Assembly (NCBI RefSeq): GCF_016219575.1
Contig: NZ_JACRMG010000037.1
Span: 92,127 to 156,126, forward strand
Origin: Bradyrhizobium sp.
GTDB taxonomy: Bacteria; Pseudomonadota; Alphaproteobacteria; Rhizobiales; Xanthobacteraceae
Direction of reading: 5' to 3'
DNA length: 64,000 bases
A model generated the notes under the pieces. It made no database searches. It was not told the origin of the DNA and saw only the letters and a list, made by a program, of their open reading frames with translations. Each line of letters starts with the position of its first letter. The first letter of the stretch is position 1. Positions 16,747-24,260 of the stretch are shown here, piece by piece. The position numbers were made by a program, and so were the translations under genes.

Positions 16747-17391
16747 TTACTCCCCTTGAAAGCCGACCGTCTGCGACAGCAGCACCTGATGATCGTGCGG
16801 CAGGCCGAGCGCATTGGCGATCGCCTCACGGTCGATCCAGGCGCGAATGACGGTGGCGAGCCCGTTGCCGGCGGCGAACAGATAGACATTTTGCGCAACC
16901 GCACCTGCTGCCGCGGAGGCAAAGCTCCCGCGCTGCGACACCGGGATCAGCTTCATGCGGCTGTGGTCGGCGATATAAACGAGATCGAGCGGCGCCTCGT
17001 CGACGAAATCCTGATAACCGGTGACGCGCCGCACGTCGTTGCCGGCGACGAGCTGTAGCTCGTTGGCCTTCGCGTCATAGAGATATGCGCCCGACGCAAG
17101 CGCCACGTAGATGTCGATCTCCTGCGCGTTCATCGCTGACGGTGCGGTACGGCCGCCATCCGCACGATTGATGCCGTTGGCAGCCCACAACAGATTGGCG
17201 AGCAGGGGCAGTGGCAATTCCTTGCGCGAAAATTCCCGCATCGAACGGCGCCGGGCGATCGCTTCCATCAATGGCATGCCGCCTGTCTTGTCTGGTGCAG
17301 GCAGGGCGATTTTCGGCGCGGCATTGCCGCGCGCCGGTCTTGGCCGCAACTGCCCCATGGCGCCGAGTGCAAGCTTGGTCAGGGTGCTCAT
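16747..17391 (-). CDS. Nitroreductase / SagB-type dehydrogenase family protein
   Basis: A 214-residue FMN-dependent reductase: the N-terminal FMN-phosphate motif RRRSMREF, the dimer helix LLANLLWAANGINR, SAMNAQEIDIYVAL, and GAVAQNVYLFAAGNGLATV before the C-terminal lid. The layout (TAPSAMNAQE in place of PSGGN) resembles the SagB-type branch seen in small nitroreductases. About 30 residues before the domain are basic and hydrophobic (LTKLALGAMGQLRPRP), perhaps a Tat-like or membrane-proximal stretch. Convergent with the GST gene. The substrate is unknown. Confidence 0.8.
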   Translation of the reverse strand: MSTLTKLALGAMGQLRPRPARGNAAPKIALPAPDKTGGMPLMEAIARRRSMREFSRKELPLPLLANLLWAANGINRADGGRTAPSAMNAQEIDIYVALASGAYLYDAKANELQLVAGNDVRRVTGYQDFVDEAPLDLVYIADHSRMKLIPVSQRGSFASAAAGAVAQNVYLFAAGNGLATVIRAWIDREAIANALGLPHDHQVLLSQTVGFQGE

Positions 17392-17659
17392 CGGTGCTTC
17401 TCCGTGCCCGCTGCTGAAATTACAACATCAAGCGCAAACTTTATTTGTCGTGTTGCTTCAGATCAAAGTGAAGTTTTTTTGGGCACTGAAGCGCAAGCAG
17501 CAGCTGCAGGGACTTCCTGGGTGTCATGGCAGTTCGGATGTCGGGAGGTCAAAATCGCTCACTCCACGCGGAGCCCCTTTCCGCTATCGCTAGACAATTC
17601 CTCCGGGCGATTTCAATTTATTGCTAGTTTTGGTAGAATGCTAAAAGGGGGGATATTGG

Positions 17660-18487
17660 GTGGCAAGAAGGGCAATTGATCCGTCTGACGGGCTCATAGC
17701 TGACATTGTAGGTCCATGGGCCTTGGAAAAGCATGAGAGGCTTCGGAAATACATCGACGCCTACCGTGGTGCGCGAGCGATGTTCTTGCCGCCGCGCGGG
17801 TCCGGAGGCGCTGCCTTTGTCGATCTGTTTTCTGGACCTGGGCGCTCACAACGCGATGACAATGGCCAATTTATCGACGGTAGCCCGCTCGTAGCTTATC
17901 GCGCCGCCCTACAAAGCCGCACTAGATTCTCTGACCTGCATTTCAACGATATAGATGCAGACAATGTCGACGCGCTGCGCCAGAGAATTGAGAGTCTCGG
18001 TGGAGCGGCTCACTTCTACAACGAGTCGGCGGAGAAGGCCGTTGAGCGCGTTGCCTATGCGCTCGATCCCTCCGGACTCCATTTCGCCTTTCTTGACCCA
18101 TACAATCTCGAAAACTTGCCGTTCTCGATCATCCAACGGTTGGCAAAGTTGCCGAGGATGGACATGCTAATACACGTTAGCGTCTTTGATCTGCAGCGCA
18201 ATTTGCGGCGTTACTTGGATGACGGACGTGTGCTCGATGCGTTCATGCCGGGTTGGCGTGATGCCGTTGACCCGAACCGCGTTGACCAAGCGGTGAGAAC
18301 CGATTTGCTTCATTACTGGTTAGGTCTTATTCGTCGTCTCGGTACCTCTCCTGCCGAGGGTATTGAACTAGTGTCGGCGACCGGCGGACAAAGACTCTAT
18401 TGGCTCGTCTTCGTGAGTGCTAACGAACTTGGCAGAAAGCTTTGGGGTGACATCAGCAACGTGCATGTTCAGGGAAGACTGTTTTGA
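17660..18487 (+). CDS. TcmP-like three-Cys-motif partner protein
   Basis: A 275-residue soluble protein with the order seen in TcmP proteins: an N-terminal KHERLRKYIDAYRGAR helix, AFVDLFSGPGRS (residues 52-62), DGSPLVAYRAA and FNDIDADNVDALRQRI. The D-x-F-x-G-x-G loop followed by an acidic NDID strand looks like a SAM-binding site of a class I methyltransferase, and HFAFLDPYNLENL could be a DPPY-like catalytic motif. The family's reaction is unknown. The GTG start follows AAGGGGGGA. It is 6 bases ahead of the Gp37/Gp68 gene, the expected partner. GC is visibly lower than in the flanks, which suggests transfer. Confidence 0.75.
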   Translation: MARRAIDPSDGLIADIVGPWALEKHERLRKYIDAYRGARAMFLPPRGSGGAAFVDLFSGPGRSQRDDNGQFIDGSPLVAYRAALQSRTRFSDLHFNDIDADNVDALRQRIESLGGAAHFYNESAEKAVERVAYALDPSGLHFAFLDPYNLENLPFSIIQRLAKLPRMDMLIHVSVFDLQRNLRRYLDDGRVLDAFMPGWRDAVDPNRVDQAVRTDLLHYWLGLIRRLGTSPAEGIELVSATGGQRLYWLVFVSANELGRKLWGDISNVHVQGRLF

Positions 18488-18493
18488 GGAAAC

Positions 18494-19240
18494 ATGGCTG
18501 AAACTGCGATCGAGTGGACCGACGCAACCTGGAATCCGGTGGCTGGTTGTAGTGTGCTGTCGCCCGGCTGTACGAATTGTTATGCAATGCGGATGGCGGC
18601 GAGGCTCGATGCAATGGGAGTGGCGAAATACCGCGGCCTCACGCGTAAGAGTGGTGGACGGGCGAAGTGGACCGGAAAAATTCGGCTCGATCGAGAGGCT
18701 TTGGTGGCGCCAGTGAAGTGGCGACGTCCGCGGCGTATTTTTGTGAATTCGATGTCCGACCTATTTCACGATGCAGTTCCGGAGGATTTCGTCGCTGACG
18801 TCTGGGCGGTGATGGCCTCCACGCAATGGCACACTTATCAAATTCTGACCAAGAGGCCGGTGCGCATGGCCAAGATCACGGCGGGCCTGAAGATGTTGCC
18901 GAATGTATGGCTTGGTACCAGTGTCGAAAATGCTGAACACCTCGATCGTATCGACGCGCTACGCAAGGTGAATGCCGCGATCAGGTTTATTTCCTTTGAG
19001 CCTTTGTTGGGTTCAGTTGGCGCAGCGAATCTTACAGGCATCCATTGGGCGATAGTCGGTGGCGAGAGCGGTCCACGTGCGCGACCGATGCTAGAGGAGT
19101 GGGTCGATGAGATCGAGGCTGCCTGCCGGCCGGCTGGCACAGCCTTCTTCTTCAAGCAGTGGGGCGGCGTTCGGAAGAAGTCGACGGGTCGAACCTATCG
19201 CGACCAAATCTTTGATGAGATGCCAAACCTTCCAGTCTAA
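18494..19240 (+). CDS. Phage Gp37/Gp68-like (DUF5131) three-cysteine protein
   Basis: A 248-residue protein starting with ETAIEWTDATWNPVAGC and the cysteine motif C19-x6-C26-x2-C29 followed by YA. The later blocks MSDLFH, ILTKRP, WLGTSVEN, FISFEPLLG, VGGESGPRARPM and FFKQWG are all typical of the Gp37/Gp68 family, which has a radical-SAM-like appearance: an iron-sulfur cluster on the three cysteines and a barrel of repeated beta-alpha units. Its chemistry is not known. TGAGGAAAC precedes the ATG. It forms an operon with the TcmP-like gene. Confidence 0.85.
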   Translation: MAETAIEWTDATWNPVAGCSVLSPGCTNCYAMRMAARLDAMGVAKYRGLTRKSGGRAKWTGKIRLDREALVAPVKWRRPRRIFVNSMSDLFHDAVPEDFVADVWAVMASTQWHTYQILTKRPVRMAKITAGLKMLPNVWLGTSVENAEHLDRIDALRKVNAAIRFISFEPLLGSVGAANLTGIHWAIVGGESGPRARPMLEEWVDEIEAACRPAGTAFFFKQWGGVRKKSTGRTYRDQIFDEMPNLPV

Positions 19241-19274
19241 TCTACGGGCTGCCCCGACCCCTCAGCTTCGTCGT

Positions 19275-19478
19275 TCACGCTCCTCGCGACGGCGTTTGCT
19301 GCGCCGCGAGCTTGCGCAGGCAATCCGGACACAGGCAGTCGCTGGCATCCGCCGGCAGCGGCAGCCGGAACGACTCATCCGCGCACCAGCATCCGCCCGC
19401 AAGGCTGCAGGAAAATTCCGTCCCGCAGGCGGAGCAGGCGAGGCGGCGCGGGCCTGGAGTTTCTGACCGATTTGTCAT
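19275..19478 (-). CDS. Cysteine-rich CWC family protein
   Basis: A 67-residue protein with eight cysteines at residues 15, 18, 24, 30, 32, 48, 50 and 53, including the family signature C-x2-CG-x2-F-x-C then CWC, and a final CLCPDC. It presumably binds zinc. The start MTNRSETPG is chosen because an upstream ATG would overlap the divergent DUF1800 gene. Small proteins of this family are found next to varied genes; no function is known. Confidence 0.75.
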   Translation of the reverse strand: MTNRSETPGPRRLACSACGTEFSCSLAGGCWCADESFRLPLPADASDCLCPDCLRKLAAQQTPSRGA

Positions 19479-19592
19479 CAATCGGGCCGGTTTCCTGCGC
19501 TGAATTAATCCCGGGTTCATCCCGGATGGCGTTATGATCTCCCGCAAATCAGAGATCAAGCACGCTTCGAGGGAAGCCCCGAGGGAAACCGG

Positions 19593-21152
19593 ATGGCCCG
19601 CGATTCGCAAGCCGCGCTCGTTGCCCTCAATCGCTTCGGTTTCGGCGCGCGGGGCGGTGCGTCCGGCGATTTCATCAATGCGGCTTCCGATCCGCGCGGT
19701 TTTGTGAAGGCGGAGCTGAATCGTACGAACGGCGCATTACTGGAGCTGCCCGGCCTTGCCTCGACGCCGGCGCTGGCGAAAGCCGTGTTCGACTATCAGT
19801 TCGAGATTCAGCAGGCGCGCAACGCCGCGGCGAAACCGGGCAACCGCGGTGCTGCGACCGAAGCGCCGCAATCCTCCGAAGCCGCGCCAAAGCAAACGCG
19901 CAACCTTTCGCTCAACCGCATCGCGATGGAGATGGCTCCGAAAGAGCCGTCGATGCAGCAAGGCGAGGCGGGCAGTGCGGCCGCGCCGCCGGCCGAGCCG
20001 ATGCCGCCCGGCGCGAAGGCCCCGCCGCCGCAACCGCCGAACGTGATCCAGAAGACGTTTCGCGCCGAGGCGCTGGCGCGCATCCAGCGCGCGACCATGG
20101 CCGATTGCGGCATCGTCGAACGGCTGGTGGCGTTCTGGTCCAATCATTTCTGCATATCCGCCAGCAAGGGCGGGCTGGCGCGGATGTGGGCCGGTTCGTT
20201 CGAGCGCGAGGCGATCAGGCCGCATGTGTTCGGCCGTTTCACCGACATGCTGAAGGCGGTGGAGCAGCATCCGGCGATGCTGTTCTTCCTCGACAACCAG
20301 CAATCGCTGGGGCCGGATTCCCGCGCCGGCATCTTCCGCAATCGCGGGCTCAACGAGAATCTCGCGCGCGAGATCATGGAGCTGCATACGCTCGGCGTCG
20401 ACGGCGGTTACACCCAGGAAGACGTCACCTCGCTGGCGCGCGTCATTACCGGGTGGACCTATGCCGGCAGGCTCGGCCAGCTCGGCACGCCCGGCACCTT
20501 CGTGTTCAACGCCAATGCGCATCAGCCGGGCGCGCATCGCGTGCTCGGCAAGACCTACGAGGCAGGCGGCGTCGCGCAGGGCGAGGCCGTTCTCGCCGAT
20601 CTCGCGCGGCATCCTTCGACCGCGAAATTCGTCGCCGCCAAGTTCGTTCGCCACTTCGTCGCCGACGATCCGCCGCCGGCGCTGGTCGCAAGGCTGCAGG
20701 ACGTGTTCACCAGGACCGACGGCGACTTGCGCGCGATGACGCTGGCGCTCATCGACGCCGACGAAGCGTGGAAGGCGCCGCTGACCAAGATCCGCAGCCC
20801 TTACGAATTCATGATCGCGACCGGCCGCGTGCTGGCGCGGATTCCGGGGGATCCCGGGCGCTATCTCGGCGGCCTCAACACGCTGGGCCAGCCGCTGTGG
20901 TCCCCCGCCGGGCCCAACGGTTTTCCCGACACCAACGCCGCCTGGGCCGCGCCCGAGGGCATGAAACTCAGGCTCGACATTGCGGCGCAAGTCGCCTCGC
21001 GCATTGCCGACAGCGTCGATCCCCGAGATCTGCTCGAAGTCGTTGCCGCAAATGCCGCTTCGCCCGAGACGCGGCGCACGGTGGAGCGCGCGGAGACGCG
21101 CCAGCAGGCGCTCGCGCTGTTGCTGATGTCGCCGGAATTCCAGAGGAGATAG
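19593..21152 (+). CDS. DUF1800 family protein
   Basis: A 519-residue protein with the family hallmarks NRFGFGARGG near the start, ERLVAFWSNHFCIS, NENLAREIMELHTLGVDG with GYTQEDVTSLARVITGW, and VAAKFVRHFVADDPPPALV. Residues about 75-150 are a Pro/Ala/Lys-rich linker. No signal peptide is evident, although related proteins are thought to act in the cell envelope. Only 5 bases separate it from the DUF1501 gene, the usual partner; the two families are found as a pair across many bacteria. Biochemical function is unknown. Confidence 0.9.
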   Translation: MARDSQAALVALNRFGFGARGGASGDFINAASDPRGFVKAELNRTNGALLELPGLASTPALAKAVFDYQFEIQQARNAAAKPGNRGAATEAPQSSEAAPKQTRNLSLNRIAMEMAPKEPSMQQGEAGSAAAPPAEPMPPGAKAPPPQPPNVIQKTFRAEALARIQRATMADCGIVERLVAFWSNHFCISASKGGLARMWAGSFEREAIRPHVFGRFTDMLKAVEQHPAMLFFLDNQQSLGPDSRAGIFRNRGLNENLAREIMELHTLGVDGGYTQEDVTSLARVITGWTYAGRLGQLGTPGTFVFNANAHQPGAHRVLGKTYEAGGVAQGEAVLADLARHPSTAKFVAAKFVRHFVADDPPPALVARLQDVFTRTDGDLRAMTLALIDADEAWKAPLTKIRSPYEFMIATGRVLARIPGDPGRYLGGLNTLGQPLWSPAGPNGFPDTNAAWAAPEGMKLRLDIAAQVASRIADSVDPRDLLEVVAANAASPETRRTVERAETRQQALALLLMSPEFQRR

Positions 21153-21157
21153 TACCG

Positions 21158-22390
21158 ATGGAAACGACAATGGATTGTTGCGAAAGCCGGGCATCGTCGC
21201 TCACGCGACGCTCGCTGCTGTTTGGCGGCGCCTCCTTTGCCGCCTGGGCATACTTGCCGAAATTCGCCCGTGCCGCCGAAGGCCGCGATCCGCGCCTGAT
21301 CGTCGTCATCCTGCGCGGCGCGCTGGACGGGCTTGCGACGGTTGCGCCGATCGGCGACCCCGATTATGCCGCTCTGCACGGCTCGATCGCGCTGACCTCC
21401 AGCGGCGCGAAGGGCGCGACCATGCTCGACAATTTCTTCGGCCTGCATCCGGCCATGCCGGAGTTTTCGCGCATGTATCGCGAGAAGCGCGCCGCGGTCG
21501 TTCATGCGGTGGCCACCTCCTATCGCGAGCGCTCGCATTTCGACGGGCAGGACGTGCTGGAAAGCGGCTTTGCCGGCCCGGGCCGCGTGCAATCCGGCTG
21601 GCTCAACCGCGCGCTGGAATCCTTGCCGCGCGGCGAGCGGGTGACGAGCGGGCTTGCGGTCGGCCCGACCACGCCGCTGATCCTGCGCGGAGCCGCGCCC
21701 ACCGTCGCCTGGGCGCCGGTGGCGCTGCCGCAGGCCGCGGAAGACACCGCCATGCGGCTGATGGATCTCTACAGCCAGCGCGATCCCGCGCTGGCGAAAG
21801 CACTCGCCGCCGGCCTGCAGCTCGACAAGGTCGCCAAGGGCGACGACATGAAGCCAAAACCCGGCATCAATGGTGCGGCCGCGATGCGGCTGGTGGCGCG
21901 CGGCGCCGCAAAGCTGATGGCGGCCGACGACGGTCCGCGTATCGCCGCACTCGCCTTCGACGGCTGGGACACCCACGCCAATGAAGGCGGCGCGACCGGC
22001 CGGCTCGCGCAGCTGCTCGGCGGCCTCGACGGGGCGCTGGCGGAATTCGAGAGCGGGCTGGCGGCGCGCTGGCGCGATACCGTCGTCGTCGTCGCCACGG
22101 AATTCGGCCGCACCGCGCGCATCAACGGCACCGAAGGCACCGACCACGGCACCGGCACGGTGGCGCTGCTCGTCGGCGGCGCGGTGAAGGGTGGCAGGAT
22201 CATCTCCGACTGGCCGGGGCTGAAACCCGCCAACCTCTACCAGGGCCGCGACCTCGCCCCCACCACCGATCTGCGCGCCGTCTTCAAGGGCGTGCTGCAC
22301 GATCATCTCGGCATCGGAGAGTCTGCGCTGGCGCAGACGGTGTTTCCCGATAGCGCGAGCGCGAAGCCGATGAAGGGGCTGCTTGCTTAA
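21158..22390 (+). CDS. DUF1501 family protein, Tat-exported
   Basis: A 410-residue protein with a twin-arginine signal (SLTRRSLLFGGASFAAWAYL) and a sulfatase/alkaline-phosphatase-like fold pattern: LIVVILRGALDGLATVAP, SYRERSHFDGQDVLESG, ALAFDGWDTHANEGG and VVVVATEFGRTARINGTEGTDHGTG. The last block carries the metal-binding Asp/His signature of the DUF1501 family. AGAGGAGA precedes the ATG. It is the second gene of the DUF1800-DUF1501 unit and is expected to act in the periplasm. The substrate is unknown. Confidence 0.9.
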   Translation: METTMDCCESRASSLTRRSLLFGGASFAAWAYLPKFARAAEGRDPRLIVVILRGALDGLATVAPIGDPDYAALHGSIALTSSGAKGATMLDNFFGLHPAMPEFSRMYREKRAAVVHAVATSYRERSHFDGQDVLESGFAGPGRVQSGWLNRALESLPRGERVTSGLAVGPTTPLILRGAAPTVAWAPVALPQAAEDTAMRLMDLYSQRDPALAKALAAGLQLDKVAKGDDMKPKPGINGAAAMRLVARGAAKLMAADDGPRIAALAFDGWDTHANEGGATGRLAQLLGGLDGALAEFESGLAARWRDTVVVVATEFGRTARINGTEGTDHGTGTVALLVGGAVKGGRIISDWPGLKPANLYQGRDLAPTTDLRAVFKGVLHDHLGIGESALAQTVFPDSASAKPMKGLLA

Positions 22391-22452
22391 CCTCTCCCCG
22401 CCCTCTTGCGGGGAGAGGTCGGATTGCATGAAATGCAATCCGGGTGAGGGGC
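22391..22452. repeat. Palindromic repeat (CCTCTCCCC family), left boundary of the DUF559 unit
   Basis: cctctccccgccctcttgcg-gggagagg hairpin, then ggattgcat/atgcaatcc hairpin, ending gggtgaggggc. The last 11 bases are the exact inverse of the first 11 bases of the right-hand copy beyond the nuclease gene. It starts immediately after the DUF1501 stop codon. Confidence 0.8.
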
Positions 22453-22458
22453 AGGGCG

Positions 22459-22803
22459 ATGCGTGGCCGCAAGGAAGAGACCATCCGATTCGCGAGACGC
22501 TTGCGCACCAATCAAACCAACGCCGAGACGGTCTTATGGAATCGTATTCGCAACAGGCAAATCGATGGACACAAGTTCGTCCGGCAGCAGCCCATCGCAG
22601 GGTACATCTGCGACTTTGTCTGCCGCGAAAAGCTTTTGGTCGTTGAAGTCGATGGCGGTCAGCACAACGAGTCTGCGGCCGATGTAGTTCGAGACCGTCG
22701 CTTGAACGAGGAGGGCTACAAAGTCATCCGCTTCTGGAACAATGACGTGCTCGGCAATATCGAAGGCGTGTTGCTCACCATCCAGGCCGCGCTCTCCGGA
22801 TAG
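22459..22803 (+). CDS. DUF559 endonuclease-like protein (Vsr fold)
   Basis: A 114-residue basic protein of the DUF559 family, related to very-short-patch repair endonucleases: NAETVLWNRIRNRQIDGHKF, PIAGYICDFVCREKLLVVEV, DGGQH and GYKVIRFWNNDVL. Likely catalytic residues are D52, E63 and D65, with H69 nearby. The ATG is preferred over an upstream GTG because the latter lies inside the repeat and GAGGGGC then serves as ribosome site. The start lies 7 bases after one palindromic repeat and the stop 2 bases before another in inverse orientation. DNA cleavage is inferred from the fold. Confidence 0.8.
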   Translation: MRGRKEETIRFARRLRTNQTNAETVLWNRIRNRQIDGHKFVRQQPIAGYICDFVCREKLLVVEVDGGQHNESAADVVRDRRLNEEGYKVIRFWNNDVLGNIEGVLLTIQAALSG

Positions 22804-22804
22804 A

Positions 22805-22850
22805 GCCCCTCACCCCAACCCTCTCCCCGCGAAGAGCGGGGAGAGGGAGC
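22805..22850. repeat. Palindromic repeat (CCTCTCCCC family), right boundary of the DUF559 unit
   Basis: gcccctcaccc followed by the hairpin ccctctccccgcgaagagcg-gggagaggg. It starts 2 bases after the DUF559 stop codon and is the inverse of the left-hand copy. It may also terminate transcription between the convergent nuclease and aldo/keto reductase genes. Confidence 0.8.
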
Positions 22851-22871
22851 GGAAGCACCGCCGCTGCCTCA

Positions 22872-23813
22872 TTAGCCCTTCGTAATCCGGTCGATCTCAG
22901 CCACATCCTCCACGCTGAGCGCCCACTCGATCGCCTTGACGTTCTGCTCGATCTGCTCGACGCGCGTGGCGCCTGCGATCACGCTCGACACTTGCGGGCG
23001 CGACGCCAGCCAGGAGAACGCCAGCTCCAGCATCGTATGCCCGCGCGCCTGCGCAAAGGCCTGCAGCTTCTCGACGATGTCCTCGTTGCGCGCCGTGACG
23101 TAGCGATCCCTGAGCGCCGGCGCCTTGCCGAAGCGCGTATCGTCCGGCGGCGCCGCGCCGCGCTTGTACTTGCCGGTGAGCAGGCCGCTCGCCAGCGGGA
23201 AGAACGGCAACAGGCCGAGCTTGTACTCCTGCGCCGCCGGCAGCAGATCCTTCTCGATGTCGCGCACCACGAGGCTGTACTCGTCCTGGCAGGAGACGAA
23301 GCGGCTGACGTTCATCGCGCGCGCGACATGCTCGGCCTCCGCAATGCGCCAGGCCGGAAAATTGGAATTGCCGATATAGCGCACCTTGCCTTGCCGGACG
23401 AGATCGTCCAGCGCGCGCAAGCTCTCCTCGATCGGCGTCAGCGGATCGTAATCGTGCTGCTGGTAGAGATCGATGTAATCGGTCTTCAGCCGCCGCAAGC
23501 TCGCTTCCACCGCCTCCATGATGTAGCGGCGCGAGGCGCCCTGTTTGGTGCCGTCCTTGCTCATCGGCTTGGAGTATTTCGTCGCCAGCACGATGTCCTT
23601 GCGGCGGTCGCCGAGCACGGTGCCGAGCACGGTCTCCGAGCCGCCCATGCCGGCATAGATGTCGGCGGTGTCGAACAGCGTCACGCCGAGGTCGATGGCG
23701 CGGTGGATCACCTTGCGTGAGGTTTCCAGATCGGTGCGCTGGCCGAAATTGTTGCAGCCGAGGCCGACGGCGGAGACGCGCAAGCCGGAGCCGCCGAGAT
23801 TGCGAATTTGCAT
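22872..23813 (-). CDS. Aldo/keto reductase
   Basis: A 313-residue NADPH-dependent oxidoreductase with the full catalytic set: FDTADIYAG (Asp and Tyr), ATKYSK (Lys) and YQQHDYDPLTP (His), plus the cofactor-binding SVIAGATRVEQIEQN near the C-terminus. The pattern EKLQAFAQARGHTMLELAFSWL is that of the YajO/YghZ-like or beta-subunit-like AKR branch. The start MQIRNLGG has AGGATC upstream, and the family N-terminus begins exactly there. It probably reduces an aldehyde or ketone; the substrate is unknown. Single gene, no operon. Confidence 0.9.
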   Translation of the reverse strand: MQIRNLGGSGLRVSAVGLGCNNFGQRTDLETSRKVIHRAIDLGVTLFDTADIYAGMGGSETVLGTVLGDRRKDIVLATKYSKPMSKDGTKQGASRRYIMEAVEASLRRLKTDYIDLYQQHDYDPLTPIEESLRALDDLVRQGKVRYIGNSNFPAWRIAEAEHVARAMNVSRFVSCQDEYSLVVRDIEKDLLPAAQEYKLGLLPFFPLASGLLTGKYKRGAAPPDDTRFGKAPALRDRYVTARNEDIVEKLQAFAQARGHTMLELAFSWLASRPQVSSVIAGATRVEQIEQNVKAIEWALSVEDVAEIDRITKG

Positions 23814-23934
23814 GATCGATCCTGTGGGCGCGAAGGCGGGAGGGGCGGCGATTGTGACCCGCGGCCCGCGGGCCGGCAAGGTGCCATCGCACCGCGGCCC
23901 CGCATGACTGCGCCGCGCATTGCGCCCGGCAGCC

Positions 23935-23982
23935 AAAAAAAGAAGCGGCCCCGGTCAGACGCGGCGACTGACGGGGACCGCT
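23935..23982 (-). terminator. Rho-independent terminator read on the minus strand
   Basis: A 15-base stem (agcggtccccgtcag on the minus strand, 13 of 15 pairs) with a 9-base loop, followed on that strand by TTCTTTTTTT. It points leftward, but no minus-strand gene precedes it, which raises the possibility of a small RNA. Confidence 0.5.
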
Positions 23983-24260
23983 GGGGCGTGTGATCTGAGA
24001 CGGGGGGCCTGATCAGACGCGGGCGAAAGCTAGCCGCGGTTTGTTACGCGCCGGTGACAGCCGGATTTATCCACAGGGCGAACCTGTCAGCGCGTCACCT
24101 TGCCGTGCGGTCGGGTTCAGAGGGCAGGCAGTCGATGCGCGGCGATCCCGCAAGGCAGTGCTTCCCTGAAAATTCCGCGGCGGCTCAAAAAAGATTATGA
24201 TTGAGAACGCTGGGGGTTTTTCGGAAGCTGCGCTTCGACAGTGGCCAAGGAAAGGGAAAA
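23983..24260 (-). other. Gene-free interval; candidate small-RNA transcript ending at the terminator
   Basis: No reading frame with family character or ribosome site is seen here on either strand. The interval holds several GC-rich inverted segments (for example cgcgggcg...cgcg and ctgatcaga) and one DnaA-box-like TTATCCACA at 24067-24075. The leftward terminator at its edge implies a leftward transcript starting within or beyond it. An sRNA is a guess that needs expression data. Confidence 0.25.

Noticed and set aside
20105..21157. Upstream extension of the DUF1501 frame across most of the DUF1800 gene
   Set aside because: The extension has Arg-rich shadow composition and overlaps a supported gene; the ATG at 21158 has AGAGGAGA and the Tat signal directly after it.
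20861..22438. Long minus-strand open frames opposite the DUF1501 gene (and similar ones opposite uvrB, glmM and others)
   Set aside because: Typical antisense frames created by GC-biased third codon positions; the plus-strand genes have clear families.
24067..24075. A perfect DnaA-box-like TTATCCACA
   Set aside because: A single copy without an AT-rich unwinding region or further boxes; not evidence of an origin.
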